Source: Kushneria marisflavi | GTDB lineage: Bacteria; Pseudomonadota; Gammaproteobacteria; Pseudomonadales; Halomonadaceae | Assembly (NCBI RefSeq): GCF_002157205.1 | Contig: NZ_CP021358.1 | Span: forward strand, 1,922,001-1,986,000 | DNA length: 64,000 nucleotides | Direction: 5' to 3' | Shown here: positions 26,739 to 38,150 of the stretch, in pieces | Position numbering within the stretch: the stretch's first letter is position 1 | Layout: each line of letters starts with the position of its first letter | Notes under the pieces: model-generated | What the model saw: the letters and a program-made list of their open reading frames with translations, nothing else | Databases searched by the model: none | Told to the model about the DNA's origin: nothing | Program-made: the position numbers and the translations under genes

Positions 26739-27374
26739 CTACCGCGTGACGCTGACGCCATACTCCTGTGCGGCGTCCAGCAGCCAGCGATAGCAGTAGT
26801 CGGCGAAGCTTCGACGGATGACCAGCTCCCAGCCATCCTTTGCAGGCCGACGCAGGATGACGGTTGCCTTGGCAAACACCGTGGAAACCCCCTTGCCGAC
26901 CGGAAACGCCTCTGAGTGCACATCGTAGGAAATGGATTTCATCAATACATCACGCGAGTTTTTCCCCTTCAGCGACAGGACGGTCTGACCGCCGCTGACG
27001 TTGACGATGCTGAAATGGGCCTGTCCCAGCGACTGGCGCAGCTTCTGCTCCAGCGCAAACTCCTCACCGCCGGGCACGATCACCAGCCACTCATCGGGCG
27101 ACAGCCACTGGATCGAGCGCTCACCGCTGTCATCGGTAACCAGCGCCAGCGGCCGCGCCGGCAGAGCCATATTCATCACCTCGCGCACCGCCTCATCCAT
27201 GACGATGGCGCCGCCGCGCAGGATCAGATGTCCCAGAAAGGGCTTCTCACTCAGGATGATGCCCGGGTTCGAAGCGTGCGGCAGCGATTTCTGCTCGTGC
27301 AGCGACCAGGCCAGCGGTGACTCCGCCTTCGAATCGTCGGCCGGACGGGTCTCGAATTCCTTGACGTCAGACAT
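26739..27374 (-). CDS. soxG: Sarcosine oxidase gamma subunit
   Basis: A 211-aa protein of the SoxG family, related to the folate-binding aminomethyltransferase fold. Typical parts are WLSPDEWLVIVPGGEE, SIVNVSGGQTVLSLKGKNSRDVLMK and the C-terminal RRSFADYCYRWLLDAAQEYG. It is one of four subunits of the heterotetrameric sarcosine oxidase. The ATG at 27374 overlaps the soxA stop by eight bases; the upstream in-frame start lies inside soxA and is unlikely. Last gene of the sox operon. Confidence 0.92.
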   Translation of the reverse strand: MSDVKEFETRPADDSKAESPLAWSLHEQKSLPHASNPGIILSEKPFLGHLILRGGAIVMDEAVREVMNMALPARPLALVTDDSGERSIQWLSPDEWLVIVPGGEEFALEQKLRQSLGQAHFSIVNVSGGQTVLSLKGKNSRDVLMKSISYDVHSEAFPVGKGVSTVFAKATVILRRPAKDGWELVIRRSFADYCYRWLLDAAQEYGVSVTR

Positions 27375-30300
27375 TCTGGCGCTCTCCCTTGGGATCGATA
27401 AAGATGGTGCTGACGACTTCGGCCTCATGGGTCCTGCCAGCGGACATGGGCAGATAGACGGTCTCGCCCATGCGCTCGCGCCCGTTTTTCAGCACGGCCA
27501 GCGCAAAGCTGCCTTCAAGCGACGGGCTGTAATAGCTCGAGGTGACGTGTCCCATCATGGTCATGGGGATCGACTCGTTGGGATCGAGCACGATCTGGGC
27601 GCCCTCTTCCAGCACGACGCTCGGGTCCTTCGGCTTGAGGCCGACCAGCTGCTTGCGGTCACCGCGCATGGTGTCCGGGCGGCTCAGGGCACGCTTGCCG
27701 ATCCAGTGGAACGGCTTGTCGTAACCGATCGCCCAGTGCATGCCCAGATCTTCCGGAGTCACCGAGCCGTCAGTGTCCTGACCCACGATGATCAGGCCCT
27801 TCTCGGCGCGCAGGACGTGCATCGTTTCCGTACCGTAGGGCGTCAGGTTGTACTTCTCGCCGTGCTCGAACAGGGTCTTCCAGACCTGCATGGCATAGTT
27901 GGCCTGGACGTTGATCTCATAGGCCAGCTCCCCGGTGAACGAGATACGGAAGACGCGGGCCGGCACACCGGCGACGTTGCCTTCCTTCCAGTCCATGAAC
28001 TTGAACTTTTCGCGATCAAGATCGATGTCGGTGACTTCCGACATCAGCTTGCGCGCGTCCGGCCCGGTCACGGTCATGGTGGCCCAGTGGTCGGTGACCG
28101 AGTTGAAGTAGACCTGCAGCTCCGGCCATTCGGTCTGGTGCCAGAGTTCCAGCCACTCCAGTACGCCCGCGGCCCCACCTGTAGTGGTGGTCATCAGGAA
28201 GTGGTTATCGCCCAGGCAGCTGGTGGTACCGTCGTCCATCAGCATGCCGTCGTCCTTGCACATCAGGCCGTAACGAACGCGGCCCGGCGCCAGTTTGGCC
28301 CACTTGTTGGTGTAGACACGCCCCAGGAATTCACGGGCATCCGGACCCTGAATGTCGATCTTGCCCAGCGTCGAGGCGTCCAGAATGCCAACGCCTTCAC
28401 GCACGGCGAGACACTCACGGGCCACGGCGTCATGCATGCTCTCCTTCTTGCCGTTGGCGCTGCGCGGGAAGTACCAGGGGCGCTTCCAGAGGCCCACGTC
28501 CTCGAACTCGGCACCGTGCTCGACGTGCCACTGGTGCAGCGCGGTATAGCGTTTGGGATCGAAGAGCTCGTCGCAGTGACGGCCCACGATGGCACCAAAG
28601 GTGATCGGCGTGTAGTTGGGACGAAAGACCGTGGTGCCCACTTCAGGAATCGAGCGACCCAGGCAGCGTGCCGCAATGGCCATGCCGTTGATGTTGCCCA
28701 GCTTGCCCTGATCGGTACCAAAGCCCAGCGCGGTATAGCGCTTGACGTGCTCGATGGACTCGAAGCCTTCTCGTGTGGCGAGTTCGATGGCCGAGGCCGT
28801 AACATCGTTTTGCATGTCCACGAACTGCTTGGGGGCCCGCGCGCCCTTTTTCTCGTGCGGCACCTGATACAGGGCACAGGCCGGCGCTTCGCGGCGCGCT
28901 CTGGCTTCCGGCAGATTGATCTCTTCGGCGTCGTCAAAGCCGCTGTCGATGGCGGCCTGACGTCCGGCACGGGCGCCATCGGCCAGCGTCTCACCCAGCG
29001 CGTAGTGGCCTGCCACGCCACCGGCGGCCAGCATGCCCTTGACCTCGCCGGGCACAAAGCCCAGCAGCTTGTCATCCCACTGTGGGCGCGTACCGGTGTG
29101 CGACGACAGGTGAACGACCGGGCTGTAGCCGCCGGAGCTGGCGATGGTGTCGCACTCCAGATCCTCGATACGACCGGTGATCACGAAATGATCCAGATCA
29201 ACCGCTGATACGCGGGCACCGCTGACGCGCTGCGTGCCCTTCGCCTCGATCACGGCACTGCCGGTGATGACGCGAATGCCGCTGTCACGGGCCTGGCGCA
29301 CCAGATCACCGTCGGGATTGGAACGTGCATCCACGATGGCCACGACCTTGCGACCCGCTTCCTGCCAGTCCAGTGCCGCACGATAGGCGTGATCGTTGCT
29401 GGTGGTGAGTACCAGGCTGTTGCCGGGGATGACGCCGTAGCGACGGATGTAGGTCGACACGGCGCCGGCGACCATGTTGCCGGGCAGGTCGTTGTTGGCA
29501 TAGACCACCGGGCGCTCATGAGTGCCGCTGGCCAGCACCACCCGCGTGGCACGCACGCGGTGCAGACGGGCACGCGACTGCCCCGGAAAGCCGGCATCAG
29601 CAGCAGTGTCGGCCAGATGTTCGGTACGACGCTCGTGCAGCGTGACGAAGTTGTGATCGTGATAACCGTTGGCGGTCGTGCGCGGCAGCAGCGTGACGGT
29701 CTCCATGGACGCGAGCTCACTGAGTGTCTGCTCGATCCAGGAGACGGGAGAGACGCCATTCAGCGTTTCGCGGCTGTCCAGCAGCGAGCCGCCCATCTCT
29801 TCCTGCTCATCGCACAGCATGACACGGGCACCGCCGCGTGCGGCGCTCAGCGCGGCGGCCAGACCGGCAGGGCCGGCGCCGATGACCAGCACATCACAGT
29901 GATGATGCATGTGGTCATAGATGTCCGGATCGGATTCGGTCGGGGCACGGCCCAGACCGGCCCCCATGCGGATGTACTTCTCGTAGGTCATCCACATCGA
30001 GGCCGGTGACATGAAGGTCTTGTAGTAGAAGCCCGGCGGCATGAAGTTGCCGCCCAGCTTGCCGACCCAGCTCATCACGTCACGCTGGACATTGGGCCAG
30101 CCGTTGGTGCTGCGCGCGACCAGACCGTCATAGAGCGCCTGCTGCGTGGCGCGCACATTGGGCACCTGGGTATCCTTGCGCGCACCCAGCTGCACCAGGG
30201 CATTGGGTTCTTCGGCGCCAGCAGCCACGATGCCGCGGGCACGGGAATACTTGAAGCTGCGATTGACGATATCCACGCCATTGGCCAGCAGGGCAGAAGC

Positions 30301-30408
30301 CAGGGTATCCCCGGCATAGCCCTGATAGCGCTGACCATTGAAGGTGAACTCGAGACCGTGCGAGCGATCGATACGCCCGCCTGCCGAAAGTCGATTGCTC
30401 TGGGTCAT
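27367..30408 (-). CDS. soxA: Sarcosine oxidase alpha subunit
   Basis: A 1013-aa subunit of standard length. The N-terminal 2Fe-2S ferredoxin-like domain (EFTFNGQRYQGYAGDTLASAL) is followed by a dinucleotide-binding domain with VIGAGPAGLAAALSAARGG near residue 174, and a C-terminal aminomethyltransferase (T-protein-like) domain from about 610, where folate accepts the methylene group. The enzyme oxidises sarcosine to glycine, hydrogen peroxide and formaldehyde or methylene-THF. The start overlaps the soxD stop by four bases. Confidence 0.97.
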   Translation of the reverse strand: MTQSNRLSAGGRIDRSHGLEFTFNGQRYQGYAGDTLASALLANGVDIVNRSFKYSRARGIVAAGAEEPNALVQLGARKDTQVPNVRATQQALYDGLVARSTNGWPNVQRDVMSWVGKLGGNFMPPGFYYKTFMSPASMWMTYEKYIRMGAGLGRAPTESDPDIYDHMHHHCDVLVIGAGPAGLAAALSAARGGARVMLCDEQEEMGGSLLDSRETLNGVSPVSWIEQTLSELASMETVTLLPRTTANGYHDHNFVTLHERRTEHLADTAADAGFPGQSRARLHRVRATRVVLASGTHERPVVYANNDLPGNMVAGAVSTYIRRYGVIPGNSLVLTTSNDHAYRAALDWQEAGRKVVAIVDARSNPDGDLVRQARDSGIRVITGSAVIEAKGTQRVSGARVSAVDLDHFVITGRIEDLECDTIASSGGYSPVVHLSSHTGTRPQWDDKLLGFVPGEVKGMLAAGGVAGHYALGETLADGARAGRQAAIDSGFDDAEEINLPEARARREAPACALYQVPHEKKGARAPKQFVDMQNDVTASAIELATREGFESIEHVKRYTALGFGTDQGKLGNINGMAIAARCLGRSIPEVGTTVFRPNYTPITFGAIVGRHCDELFDPKRYTALHQWHVEHGAEFEDVGLWKRPWYFPRSANGKKESMHDAVARECLAVREGVGILDASTLGKIDIQGPDAREFLGRVYTNKWAKLAPGRVRYGLMCKDDGMLMDDGTTSCLGDNHFLMTTTTGGAAGVLEWLELWHQTEWPELQVYFNSVTDHWATMTVTGPDARKLMSEVTDIDLDREKFKFMDWKEGNVAGVPARVFRISFTGELAYEINVQANYAMQVWKTLFEHGEKYNLTPYGTETMHVLRAEKGLIIVGQDTDGSVTPEDLGMHWAIGYDKPFHWIGKRALSRPDTMRGDRKQLVGLKPKDPSVVLEEGAQIVLDPNESIPMTMMGHVTSSYYSPSLEGSFALAVLKNGRERMGETVYLPMSAGRTHEAEVVSTIFIDPKGERQNV

Positions 30409-30794
30409 GACGAGGTCTCCTCGTTGAGCGCCTTGTTCTCGGGCCGGGCACCGACGGTCTGCCAGCCGCCATCGGCCACCTGAGCCCCCTGCTCGTGACG
30501 AATCTCGGGGCTATCCGCCGTAATGGTCGGCTGCTCGCCCATCGGATAGGTCTCGAGGATCTCGTAGGTCACCGTGTTACGGGTGATATTGAAAAACTTG
30601 CGACAGCCCACCGAGTGCACCCACATTTCGTGGTGAATGCCGCGCGGGTTATCGCGGAAAAACAGGTAGTCGCCCCACTCTTCATCGCTGGTATTTTCCG
30701 GATCTTCCGGGCGCAAGAGGTGGGCCTGACCGCGGGGATGAAACTCCTCTTCCTCGCGGTGCTCCTTGCAGTAGGGGCAAAAGATATAAAACAT
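30405..30794 (-). CDS. soxD: Sarcosine oxidase delta subunit
   Basis: A 129-aa protein beginning MFYIFCPYCKEHREEEEF; the CPYC pair and later His/Cys residues (HSVGCRKFF) form the zinc site of this subunit. The segments DPENTSDEEWGDYLFFRDNPRG and HEMWVHSVGC are invariant in the family. The C-terminal 25 residues extend beyond the usual length of about 100 residues. It is tightly coupled to soxA by a four-base overlap and lies 12 bases after soxB. Confidence 0.95.
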   Translation of the reverse strand: MFYIFCPYCKEHREEEEFHPRGQAHLLRPEDPENTSDEEWGDYLFFRDNPRGIHHEMWVHSVGCRKFFNITRNTVTYEILETYPMGEQPTITADSPEIRHEQGAQVADGGWQTVGARPENKALNEETSS

Positions 30795-30806
30795 GTCGGG
30801 CTCTCC

Positions 30807-32057
30807 TCAGTGCGCCACGCCGGCAGCGCCGTGTTCATCGATCAATGCACCGGTATGGAAACGGTCGATGGAAAAGGGCGCAGCGATGGGGTGCATTTCG
30901 CCTTTCGCCAGACTGGCCGCAAACACGTGTCCCGAACCGGGGGTGGCCTTGAAGCCGCCGGTGCCCCAGCCGCAGTTGAAATACAGCCCCTTGACCTTCG
31001 TCTTGGACAGAATCGGACAGGCATCCGGGCAGGTATCCACGATGCCGCCCCACTGACGGTTCATGCGCACCCGCGAGAACATCGGGAACATCTCGACGAT
31101 CGCCTGCAGGGTGTGCTCGATGGTGGGGTAGCTGCCGCGCTGACCGTAACCGAGATAGCCGTCGATGCCGGCACCGATGACCAGATCGCCCTTGTCGGAC
31201 TGGCTCACGTAGCCATGAACGTGGTTGGACATGGTGACCGTATTGAGGATCGGCTTGAGCGGCTCGGAGACCAGTGCCTGCAGCGGATGCGACTCCAGCG
31301 GCAGCTTGATGCCGGCCATCTTCGCCAACACACCCGAGTTGCCGGCCGCCACACAGCCGACCGTATGGGCTTCGATGTCGCCACGGTTGGTGTGGACCCC
31401 CAGCACCTTGCCATCACGAATCTTGAAGCCGGTCACTTCGGTGTTCTGCAACAGATCCACGCCATGCGAGTCGGCGCCGCGGGCAAAGCCCCAGGCGACC
31501 GCATCGTGACGCGCCACGCCGGCACTTTTCTGCCAGGAAGCGCCCATGATCGGATAGCGTGCCCGATTGGAGATGTCGAGCTCGGGCTCGATCTCCTTGA
31601 CCTGCTGCGGCGTGACGACCTCGCTGTCGATGCCGTTGAGACGGTTGGCATTGACGCGGCGCTGGATGTCACGCATGTCCTGCAGGGTATGCCCGAGGTT
31701 AAGCACGCCGCGCTGGGAGAACATCACGTTGTAGTTGAGATCCTGTGACAGGCCCTTCCACAGATCCAGCGAGTGGTTGTACAGCCGCCCCGCTTCGTCC
31801 CACAGATAGTTGGAGCGCACGATGGTGGTGTTACGAGCGGTGTTGCCACCGCCCAGCCAGCCCTTTTCAACCACGGCGACGTTTCTGACGCCGAATTCCT
31901 TGGCCAGATAATAGGCCGTGGCCAGCCCGTGGCCGCCGCCACCGACGATAATGACGTCGTACTGCTTCTTGGGTTCCGGGTTGCGCCACTGACGCTCCCA
32001 GTTTTCGTGATGACCGAACGCGTGTTTAACCAGACCGAAGCCGGAATAACGTTGCAT
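30807..32057 (-). CDS. soxB: Sarcosine oxidase beta subunit
   Basis: A 416-aa flavoprotein, normal length. The FAD motif [20 protein letters not shown] is near residue 35, with [15 protein letters not shown] and the C-terminal [16 protein letters not shown]. SoxB binds FAD and covalent FMN and holds the sarcosine oxidation site. It is the second gene of the glyA-soxBDAG operon, 46 bases after glyA. Confidence 0.97.
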   Translation of the reverse strand: MQRYSGFGLVKHAFGHHENWERQWRNPEPKKQYDVIIVGGGGHGLATAYYLAKEFGVRNVAVVEKGWLGGGNTARNTTIVRSNYLWDEAGRLYNHSLDLWKGLSQDLNYNVMFSQRGVLNLGHTLQDMRDIQRRVNANRLNGIDSEVVTPQQVKEIEPELDISNRARYPIMGASWQKSAGVARHDAVAWGFARGADSHGVDLLQNTEVTGFKIRDGKVLGVHTNRGDIEAHTVGCVAAGNSGVLAKMAGIKLPLESHPLQALVSEPLKPILNTVTMSNHVHGYVSQSDKGDLVIGAGIDGYLGYGQRGSYPTIEHTLQAIVEMFPMFSRVRMNRQWGGIVDTCPDACPILSKTKVKGLYFNCGWGTGGFKATPGSGHVFAASLAKGEMHPIAAPFSIDRFHTGALIDEHGAAGVAH

Positions 32058-32103
32058 GAGCTTTCTCCTTGTCGGCCCCGATGGAGCCTGCTGTCGGCCG
32101 TGT

Positions 32104-33417
<1,314 letters not shown>

Positions 33418-33496
33418 TATTGGCTCCTTGTTGATCGATTAGCCAGCAGCTATCTCAATGAATAACTTCTCATGCTTATGATCAACAGTTGTAAAA

Positions 33497-33536
33497 ATGG
33501 ATGCTGCGTTTATGGGAGGGTGCTTGTGGCATCCAT
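33497..33536. promoter_or_regulatory. Inverted repeat in the glyA-sox promoter region
   Basis: ATGGATGC at 33497-33504 and GCATCCAT at 33529-33536 are perfect inverted arms 24 bases apart, about 80-120 bases ahead of glyA. It could be a binding site for the AraC-type regulator encoded just upstream or the end of that regulator's transcript. The whole 245-base gap 33418-33662 holds no gene. Confidence 0.35.
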
Positions 33537-33662
33537 TGTTACGCCTTTGTTCTGGAAAGAAATTGAATAAATGCGACAAAATATTTGCCCAGCACTAATA
33601 AAAGACTAAACATCTGTTTTATAGATGTTTCCAAGGCATTTAAAACACAAATGAACGCATTT

Positions 33663-34700
33663 CTAACGGCTGGATTTACCGATATGCAGGAAAAAAGGAT
33701 CTATCAGCTCTTCTTCAAGTATCACGTCATTCTTGCGAATATCTGACGGGCTATGACCAAAAGCTTTTTTGAAATGTCGAGAAAAATGAGCTGTATCAGC
33801 AAAGCCACAGTGCTCGCCGACCTCAGTGATGCTTCTAGCGGTAAATTTGAGCAGCCAGAGCCCATAACGTAGACGTAGATCACGTGAAAACTTCTGCGGA
33901 CTCACGCTCAGCGACTCACGAAAATTACGCTCAAGCGCTCTGCGTGAACAGCCCGTACGCTCAGCCAACTCATCGATAGATATCAACTCACCAAGGTGCT
34001 GTTCAAGAATGGAGATCGCACGCCGCACGATGCGATTGTCGACCTTTTCCCAAACCATCGGATGCGGCTGAGGCGTATTGCCCCGTCGCGCCTCATTGAT
34101 GAGCATGATGTAAAGACTTTTTCTAGCCCATATCCGACCGAGATGACGCTCGACCAGATAGGCTGCCAGATCAGCAGAGGCAATACCTCCGGCGCAAGTC
34201 AGGCGATCGCCGTCATCAATATAGAGCTGATCCGAGACGGGAACGGCATGAGGAAAACGTCGTACCAGATCATCATGGTGGTACCAGCTGACACAACAGC
34301 GACGGTGATGCATCAAACCGGTCTGGAGCAGAGCAAATACACCGGTGCAAAGACCTATCAACGGTACCTTGCTTTGCTCGGCCCACTTGAGATAAGCCAG
34401 AGTACGCTTGTCGACCATTTCCTGATTGTCAAGTACGCCGGCGATGACGACCAAATAGTCGAACTCCGATGGGTCGCGGTAGGCACTGCAAGGCGTAATG
34501 CCAGCGCCACAGCTCGACTGGGCGTCATGACCCTCGCTGGTCATGAACGTCCAGCGGCAACGCAACTGTCGGCTCATGTCGCCTTCATCCCCCGCCAAAC
34601 GCAGACAGTCCACAAAGGCCGCAAAGGGCAGTAGCGTGAATCGCGGGAGTAGTACAAAACCAATGGACAGGCAGTGTTGTGATCCGGTTAAAAAGCTCAA
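33663..34700 (-). CDS. GlxA family AraC-type regulator (GbdR/SouR-like)
   Basis: A 345-aa protein with an N-terminal DJ-1/PfpI-like domain (about 10-190, containing VPLIGLCTGVFALLQTG with the nucleophile-elbow Cys) and a C-terminal AraC double helix-turn-helix (about 235-330, ISIDELAERTGCSRRALERNF and EVGEHCGFADTAHFSRHFKKAFG). Pseudomonas GbdR and SouR, which activate glycine betaine and sarcosine genes, have this layout. It lies immediately upstream of glyA-sox in the same direction, so activation of this operon by sarcosine or a relative is the likely role. Confidence 0.88.
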   Translation of the reverse strand: MSFLTGSQHCLSIGFVLLPRFTLLPFAAFVDCLRLAGDEGDMSRQLRCRWTFMTSEGHDAQSSCGAGITPCSAYRDPSEFDYLVVIAGVLDNQEMVDKRTLAYLKWAEQSKVPLIGLCTGVFALLQTGLMHHRRCCVSWYHHDDLVRRFPHAVPVSDQLYIDDGDRLTCAGGIASADLAAYLVERHLGRIWARKSLYIMLINEARRGNTPQPHPMVWEKVDNRIVRRAISILEQHLGELISIDELAERTGCSRRALERNFRESLSVSPQKFSRDLRLRYGLWLLKFTARSITEVGEHCGFADTAHFSRHFKKAFGHSPSDIRKNDVILEEELIDPFFLHIGKSSR

Positions 34701-34794
34701 GATCGGACTCCGCAGAAACGAATAAAAGAGAAAGCGCGGAACGTCGCATCGCAGCTCGATCGTACTGGCGGATCGCTGTCTGAATCAGCGAAAT

Positions 34795-35517
34795 TCAGAC
34801 ACCGAGCAAGGAGGTCATTATGGGAATGATGAAGGTGGAAAGCAGCCCTCCCAGCCCCATGCCAAGACCCGCAAAGGCGCCAGCCACCGGCCCCAGCGTC
34901 GAAAAGCACTGAGCAGTGCCAAAACCCTGTACTGCCAGCCCCATGGCAAATCCTTGAATGCGATGATCCTTGATTCTCAAGAATTTCAGAATCCAAGGGC
35001 CGACCAGGCAGCCCAGTGCTCCGCTGATAAAGACCAGTCCCGCGGCTAGCGCTGGGATACCGCCCAGCGCGTCAGCAATGCCCATGGCAATCGGCGAGGT
35101 TACCGACTTCGGCGCCAGACTGAGCAGACTATCGCGGCGAGCACCCATAGCCATGCCGACCAGCAGCACGGTAGCCGCCGATACCACAATGCTGATCACA
35201 CTGGTCACCGCAATCGGCCAGAGCAGCCTTCTGACATGCCCGAGATGATCATGCAGCGGCACCGCCAATGCCACGATGGCCGGCCCCAGCAGAAAATTGA
35301 TAAAGCGCGCGCCTTCGAAGTACACCGAATATTCGATATGAAAAAACCGCAGCAGCACGATCATCAGCACGATGCTCGAGATAACCGGATGCAGTAGGGG
35401 CGTACCGCCCAGACGACGATTGAGCCAGACGGAAAACTGAAAGATCACCAGCGTGGCCAGAAGCGAGGGCAGCGGCGTGAAACTGCGCCATGTATCGTTC
35501 AGATCGAGCCCATGCAT
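34795..35517 (-). CDS. LrgB/CidB family membrane protein
   Basis: A 240-aa protein with six or seven hydrophobic segments. Family marks are NFLLGPAIVALAVPLHD in the middle and SVTSPIAMGIADALGG with GFAMGLAVQGFGTAQ further on. LrgB-type proteins work with small LrgA/CidA holin-like partners, and some bacterial pairs export metabolites such as glycolate or pyruvate. It begins one base into the stop of the LrgA-like gene (TGATG), so the two are translated together. Confidence 0.9.
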   Translation of the reverse strand: MHGLDLNDTWRSFTPLPSLLATLVIFQFSVWLNRRLGGTPLLHPVISSIVLMIVLLRFFHIEYSVYFEGARFINFLLGPAIVALAVPLHDHLGHVRRLLWPIAVTSVISIVVSAATVLLVGMAMGARRDSLLSLAPKSVTSPIAMGIADALGGIPALAAGLVFISGALGCLVGPWILKFLRIKDHRIQGFAMGLAVQGFGTAQCFSTLGPVAGAFAGLGMGLGGLLSTFIIPIMTSLLGV

Positions 35518-35879
35518 CAGGAGTGATCGTGCTCAGAGTGGGTGTCGAGCCGGCTCATCACTCCAGCCGACACCACCAGCATGACCACGGTCGAGATCAG
35601 CGAGGCCGCCATCAACGGCCAGAAATCAGCCCTGATCAGATTGAAGTACATCATCATCCCGACGCCGGCCGGCACATACAGCAGACTCAGATACTTCAAA
35701 AGGCCTTCACTGACCTGCCGAAGTCCGCTTGGCACCTCGCCTTTGATCATTAGAAATATCAGCAGCAATAGCATGCCCAGCACGGAGCCGGGCACCGGCA
35801 GCCCAGTAAGTGCCACCAGACCATCGCCGGCCCCTAGGCAGATGAAAAGTCCGATCAGTCCTCCAACCAAAGGCACCAT
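35517..35879 (-). CDS. LrgA/CidA family holin-like protein
   Basis: A 120-aa protein of four hydrophobic segments with the family features GLPVPGSVLGMLLLLIFL and LYVPAGVGMMMYF. It pairs with the LrgB-like protein downstream. It starts 13 bases after the sodium:solute symporter, so the three genes form one unit; an import-export or overflow system for a small acid is possible. Confidence 0.88.
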   Translation of the reverse strand: MVPLVGGLIGLFICLGAGDGLVALTGLPVPGSVLGMLLLLIFLMIKGEVPSGLRQVSEGLLKYLSLLYVPAGVGMMMYFNLIRADFWPLMAASLISTVVMLVVSAGVMSRLDTHSEHDHS

Positions 35880-35892
35880 TGCTCTCCTTTTG

Positions 35893-37356
35893 TCATTCAG
35901 TTAAGCAAGTCGAAGTTTTCTGCCAAGTTCGGCGCGGCGTCATCAAAGAGACGCTGACATAGCAGATCGACGAGACGAGACAACCGGTCAACGGCCCCAT
36001 CAGCCAGCCTACGTTGGCAAACAGCATCATATATCCGCTGACGACAAAGCCGATCAACATCGCGATCAGCGCTCCCCAGGCCGAGCCCTGCCAGAAAGTG
36101 GAAATGAAGACCGGTCCGATCATGCTGGCCAGCAGCGTACCCGAGCCAAGAATGCCTAGCCAGGACAGCATGAAAGGCGGTGCATAAAGCATGATCAACA
36201 GTGCTATCACACCCAGCACCACCACGGCGGTACGATTGATGAACAAGGCGCCTTTTGAATCGACGCGCGCCTCACTGGAAAGTGCCATGCGTAGATCATG
36301 CGAGGTCGCCGAGGCCACGGTATGCAGCAGCGAATTGGCAGTGGATTTCATCGCAAAGATGATGAACAGCGTGATGATGCCCTGCAGTGCCGGATGCATG
36401 TAGTGCTCGAGATAGACCGGCATAGCGTTGTCGGGATCAGCCAGATCGGGCATCTGCATACGCACATAAAGACCGACAATGGGAATCAGGCTCAGCAGCG
36501 CCCCCAGAATGGCCACGTAAACGCCCACCTTGTGCAGCTTGACATCGGGACGCATGGCCATGAAGCGTATTGCCATATAAGGAAGTACTGCCGCGAACAA
36601 AAACGCATAGGGCAGAACAAGAAACGCTGACCACGGTGAATCGCCGTAGGGCGCCCCCTGCGTTGGATTGAGCAGCTCGGGATCGATGGCATTGAGCGAA
36701 CTCTCCCACTCACCGAGATCGACGCTGGTCAGCATCTGGATAAGAATGATGACCGCCGCTAGCGCCATACCGCAGACCATAACCGTATCGGTCCAGGCTA
36801 CGGCTGCCAGCCCGCCGAGCATGGTATAGATGATGATGACTCCGACCATCAGCAGCGCGCTCGGACCAAGATCGATGCCCAGCCAGCTGGCTCCGAGCAG
36901 TCCGACGGCCTTGATCTGGCTGACTAGAAAGACTAGCAGCAGCACAATGGTCAGCAGCGCCGCCACACCCTGCACTAGCCGGCCCATGCCGCCGCCGCCG
37001 TGAATCTGAGCGATGTATTCTGGGATCGTGTTGCTGCCCATGTCAGCCGCTCGAGACTGAAGAAAACGTGCAAAGTAGAGCACTGCAATCATCATCGCCG
37101 GTGCAAAGAAGAAGTTCCCCAGCACCTCGACCGCACCAAATTGGTACACGACACCTGGCGAACCCATGAAGCCCCAGCCGCTGAATCCCGTGGCCACGAT
37201 GGTACCGGCGCCCACGAAAGCCCCCAGCGAGCGCCCGGCGACCAGAAACCCTCCTTCACTTTTTGCCATCAGTTTTGACGATAAATAGCCTAAATAGATT
37301 AGAAAGCCAAAGGTCAAAAACAATAGCCCCCAGTTAAACAGCTTATAAGCGTCCAT
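35893..37356 (-). CDS. Sodium:solute symporter (SSS) family transporter
   Basis: A 487-aa protein with about 13 hydrophobic segments. SSS family segments include AGRSLGAFVGAGTIVATGFSG near the N-terminus, IYTMLGGLAAVAWTDTVM, and the FAMKSTANSLLHTVASATSHD stretch. It imports an organic solute with sodium. GAGGG precedes the ATG at 37356, 6 bases after the stop of a 38-aa membrane protein. It lies between the sox genes and the creatinine genes but its substrate is unknown. Confidence 0.9.
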   Translation of the reverse strand: MDAYKLFNWGLLFLTFGFLIYLGYLSSKLMAKSEGGFLVAGRSLGAFVGAGTIVATGFSGWGFMGSPGVVYQFGAVEVLGNFFFAPAMMIAVLYFARFLQSRAADMGSNTIPEYIAQIHGGGGMGRLVQGVAALLTIVLLLVFLVSQIKAVGLLGASWLGIDLGPSALLMVGVIIIYTMLGGLAAVAWTDTVMVCGMALAAVIILIQMLTSVDLGEWESSLNAIDPELLNPTQGAPYGDSPWSAFLVLPYAFLFAAVLPYMAIRFMAMRPDVKLHKVGVYVAILGALLSLIPIVGLYVRMQMPDLADPDNAMPVYLEHYMHPALQGIITLFIIFAMKSTANSLLHTVASATSHDLRMALSSEARVDSKGALFINRTAVVVLGVIALLIMLYAPPFMLSWLGILGSGTLLASMIGPVFISTFWQGSAWGALIAMLIGFVVSGYMMLFANVGWLMGPLTGCLVSSICYVSVSLMTPRRTWQKTSTCLTE

Positions 37357-37362
37357 AATGGC

Positions 37363-37479
37363 TTAGCCCTCTGAATATTTTTTTTTATGCTTTATTTCAC
37401 GACGCAGATAAGTAGCGCCGGAGTGAATCAGCATATAGAGCATCAGAATCAGAAAAGTAGTCAGTACCCAAGAATTCAT
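37363..37479 (-). CDS. Small single-pass membrane protein (38 aa) upstream of symporter
   Basis: The frame starts at ATG 37479 behind a good AAGGAG ribosome site and ends at 37363, 6 bases before the symporter ATG. The protein begins MNSWVLTTFLILMLYMLIHS, a single hydrophobic helix, followed by a basic tail (YLRREIKHKKK) that would face the cytoplasm. Size, signals and spacing indicate a real gene translated with the symporter, like small accessory subunits known for some other SSS transporters. Below most gene-calling thresholds. Confidence 0.7.
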   Translation of the reverse strand: MNSWVLTTFLILMLYMLIHSGATYLRREIKHKKKYSEG

Positions 37480-38150
37480 GAAACATCTCCTTGTTATTGG
37501 ATCGAATACTACTGGGGCTTCTTGGCACCTGATTCAGACAATATTTTGTGAAGACAAAGAGGACCAATTTATAAAACAAATCCTTCCATCAATGATGCGC
37601 ACGCGAAGGGTAGAATATCGATAATTCGAACAAACTCTTCGGTATTGGCGCTTCTAGCAGACAATAATTTCTTTATTCAAAATCGAAAATAATCTCGTTA
37701 AGAACATTGAAAGCGCAAATGGATCAGGAAAAACCAAGTTAATTGCTTAATAATTCCTTACTATCTCTCCTTTTTAAAAGCTATAAATATAATTTCTATA
37801 TCCTACCCAAGTTGACTGCGGCAATCAGCAACACCTTCAGCAGGATGAGAATAACTACGTTTATCTCTTCGAAAGACTTGAGTAAGCCTTAAATCATATC
37901 TACAAGATCATCGATATCAGCTCTGAGATTGCTGATAGCCGGGGAAGCGGGTTTAACATTACGATAATGGCGCATTCAACCGTACAGACCACATGCAAAG
38001 CAGTGCCAGAACGCCTACTCTGCCACTGCTCGGTCGTATCTCCTTCAAGCTGCACCATGTAAAGAGATAAGCGCATGATAAATCTGCAGCATACCCGACT
38101 CATAAATATTGGCTAAAGCCTTTTATCCCGGCCGCTGAGCGCCCATGTGC
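37480..38150. other. Long AT-rich intergenic region
   Basis: I see no supported gene in these 670 bases. A 67-codon frame on the minus strand at 37900-38103 lacks a family match and a clear ribosome site. The promoter of the symporter operon should be near 37500-37600. Confidence 0.4.

Noticed and set aside
27001..29208. 735-codon open frame on the plus strand
   Set aside because: It is wholly antisense to soxA, whose family match is unambiguous; high GC leaves the opposite strand open. Composition is His/Gly/Asp-rich as in antisense artefacts.
30495..31748. 417-codon open frame antisense to soxD/soxB
   Set aside because: Overlaps two well-supported sox genes and shows no recognisable domain.
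33429..33487. TGTTGATC and GATCAACA inverted arms before glyA
   Set aside because: Only 8 bases with a 43-base spacer; expected by chance at this frequency.
37900..38103. 67-codon minus-strand frame
   Set aside because: No ribosome site, unusual composition and no family match; may be a remnant but cannot be supported.
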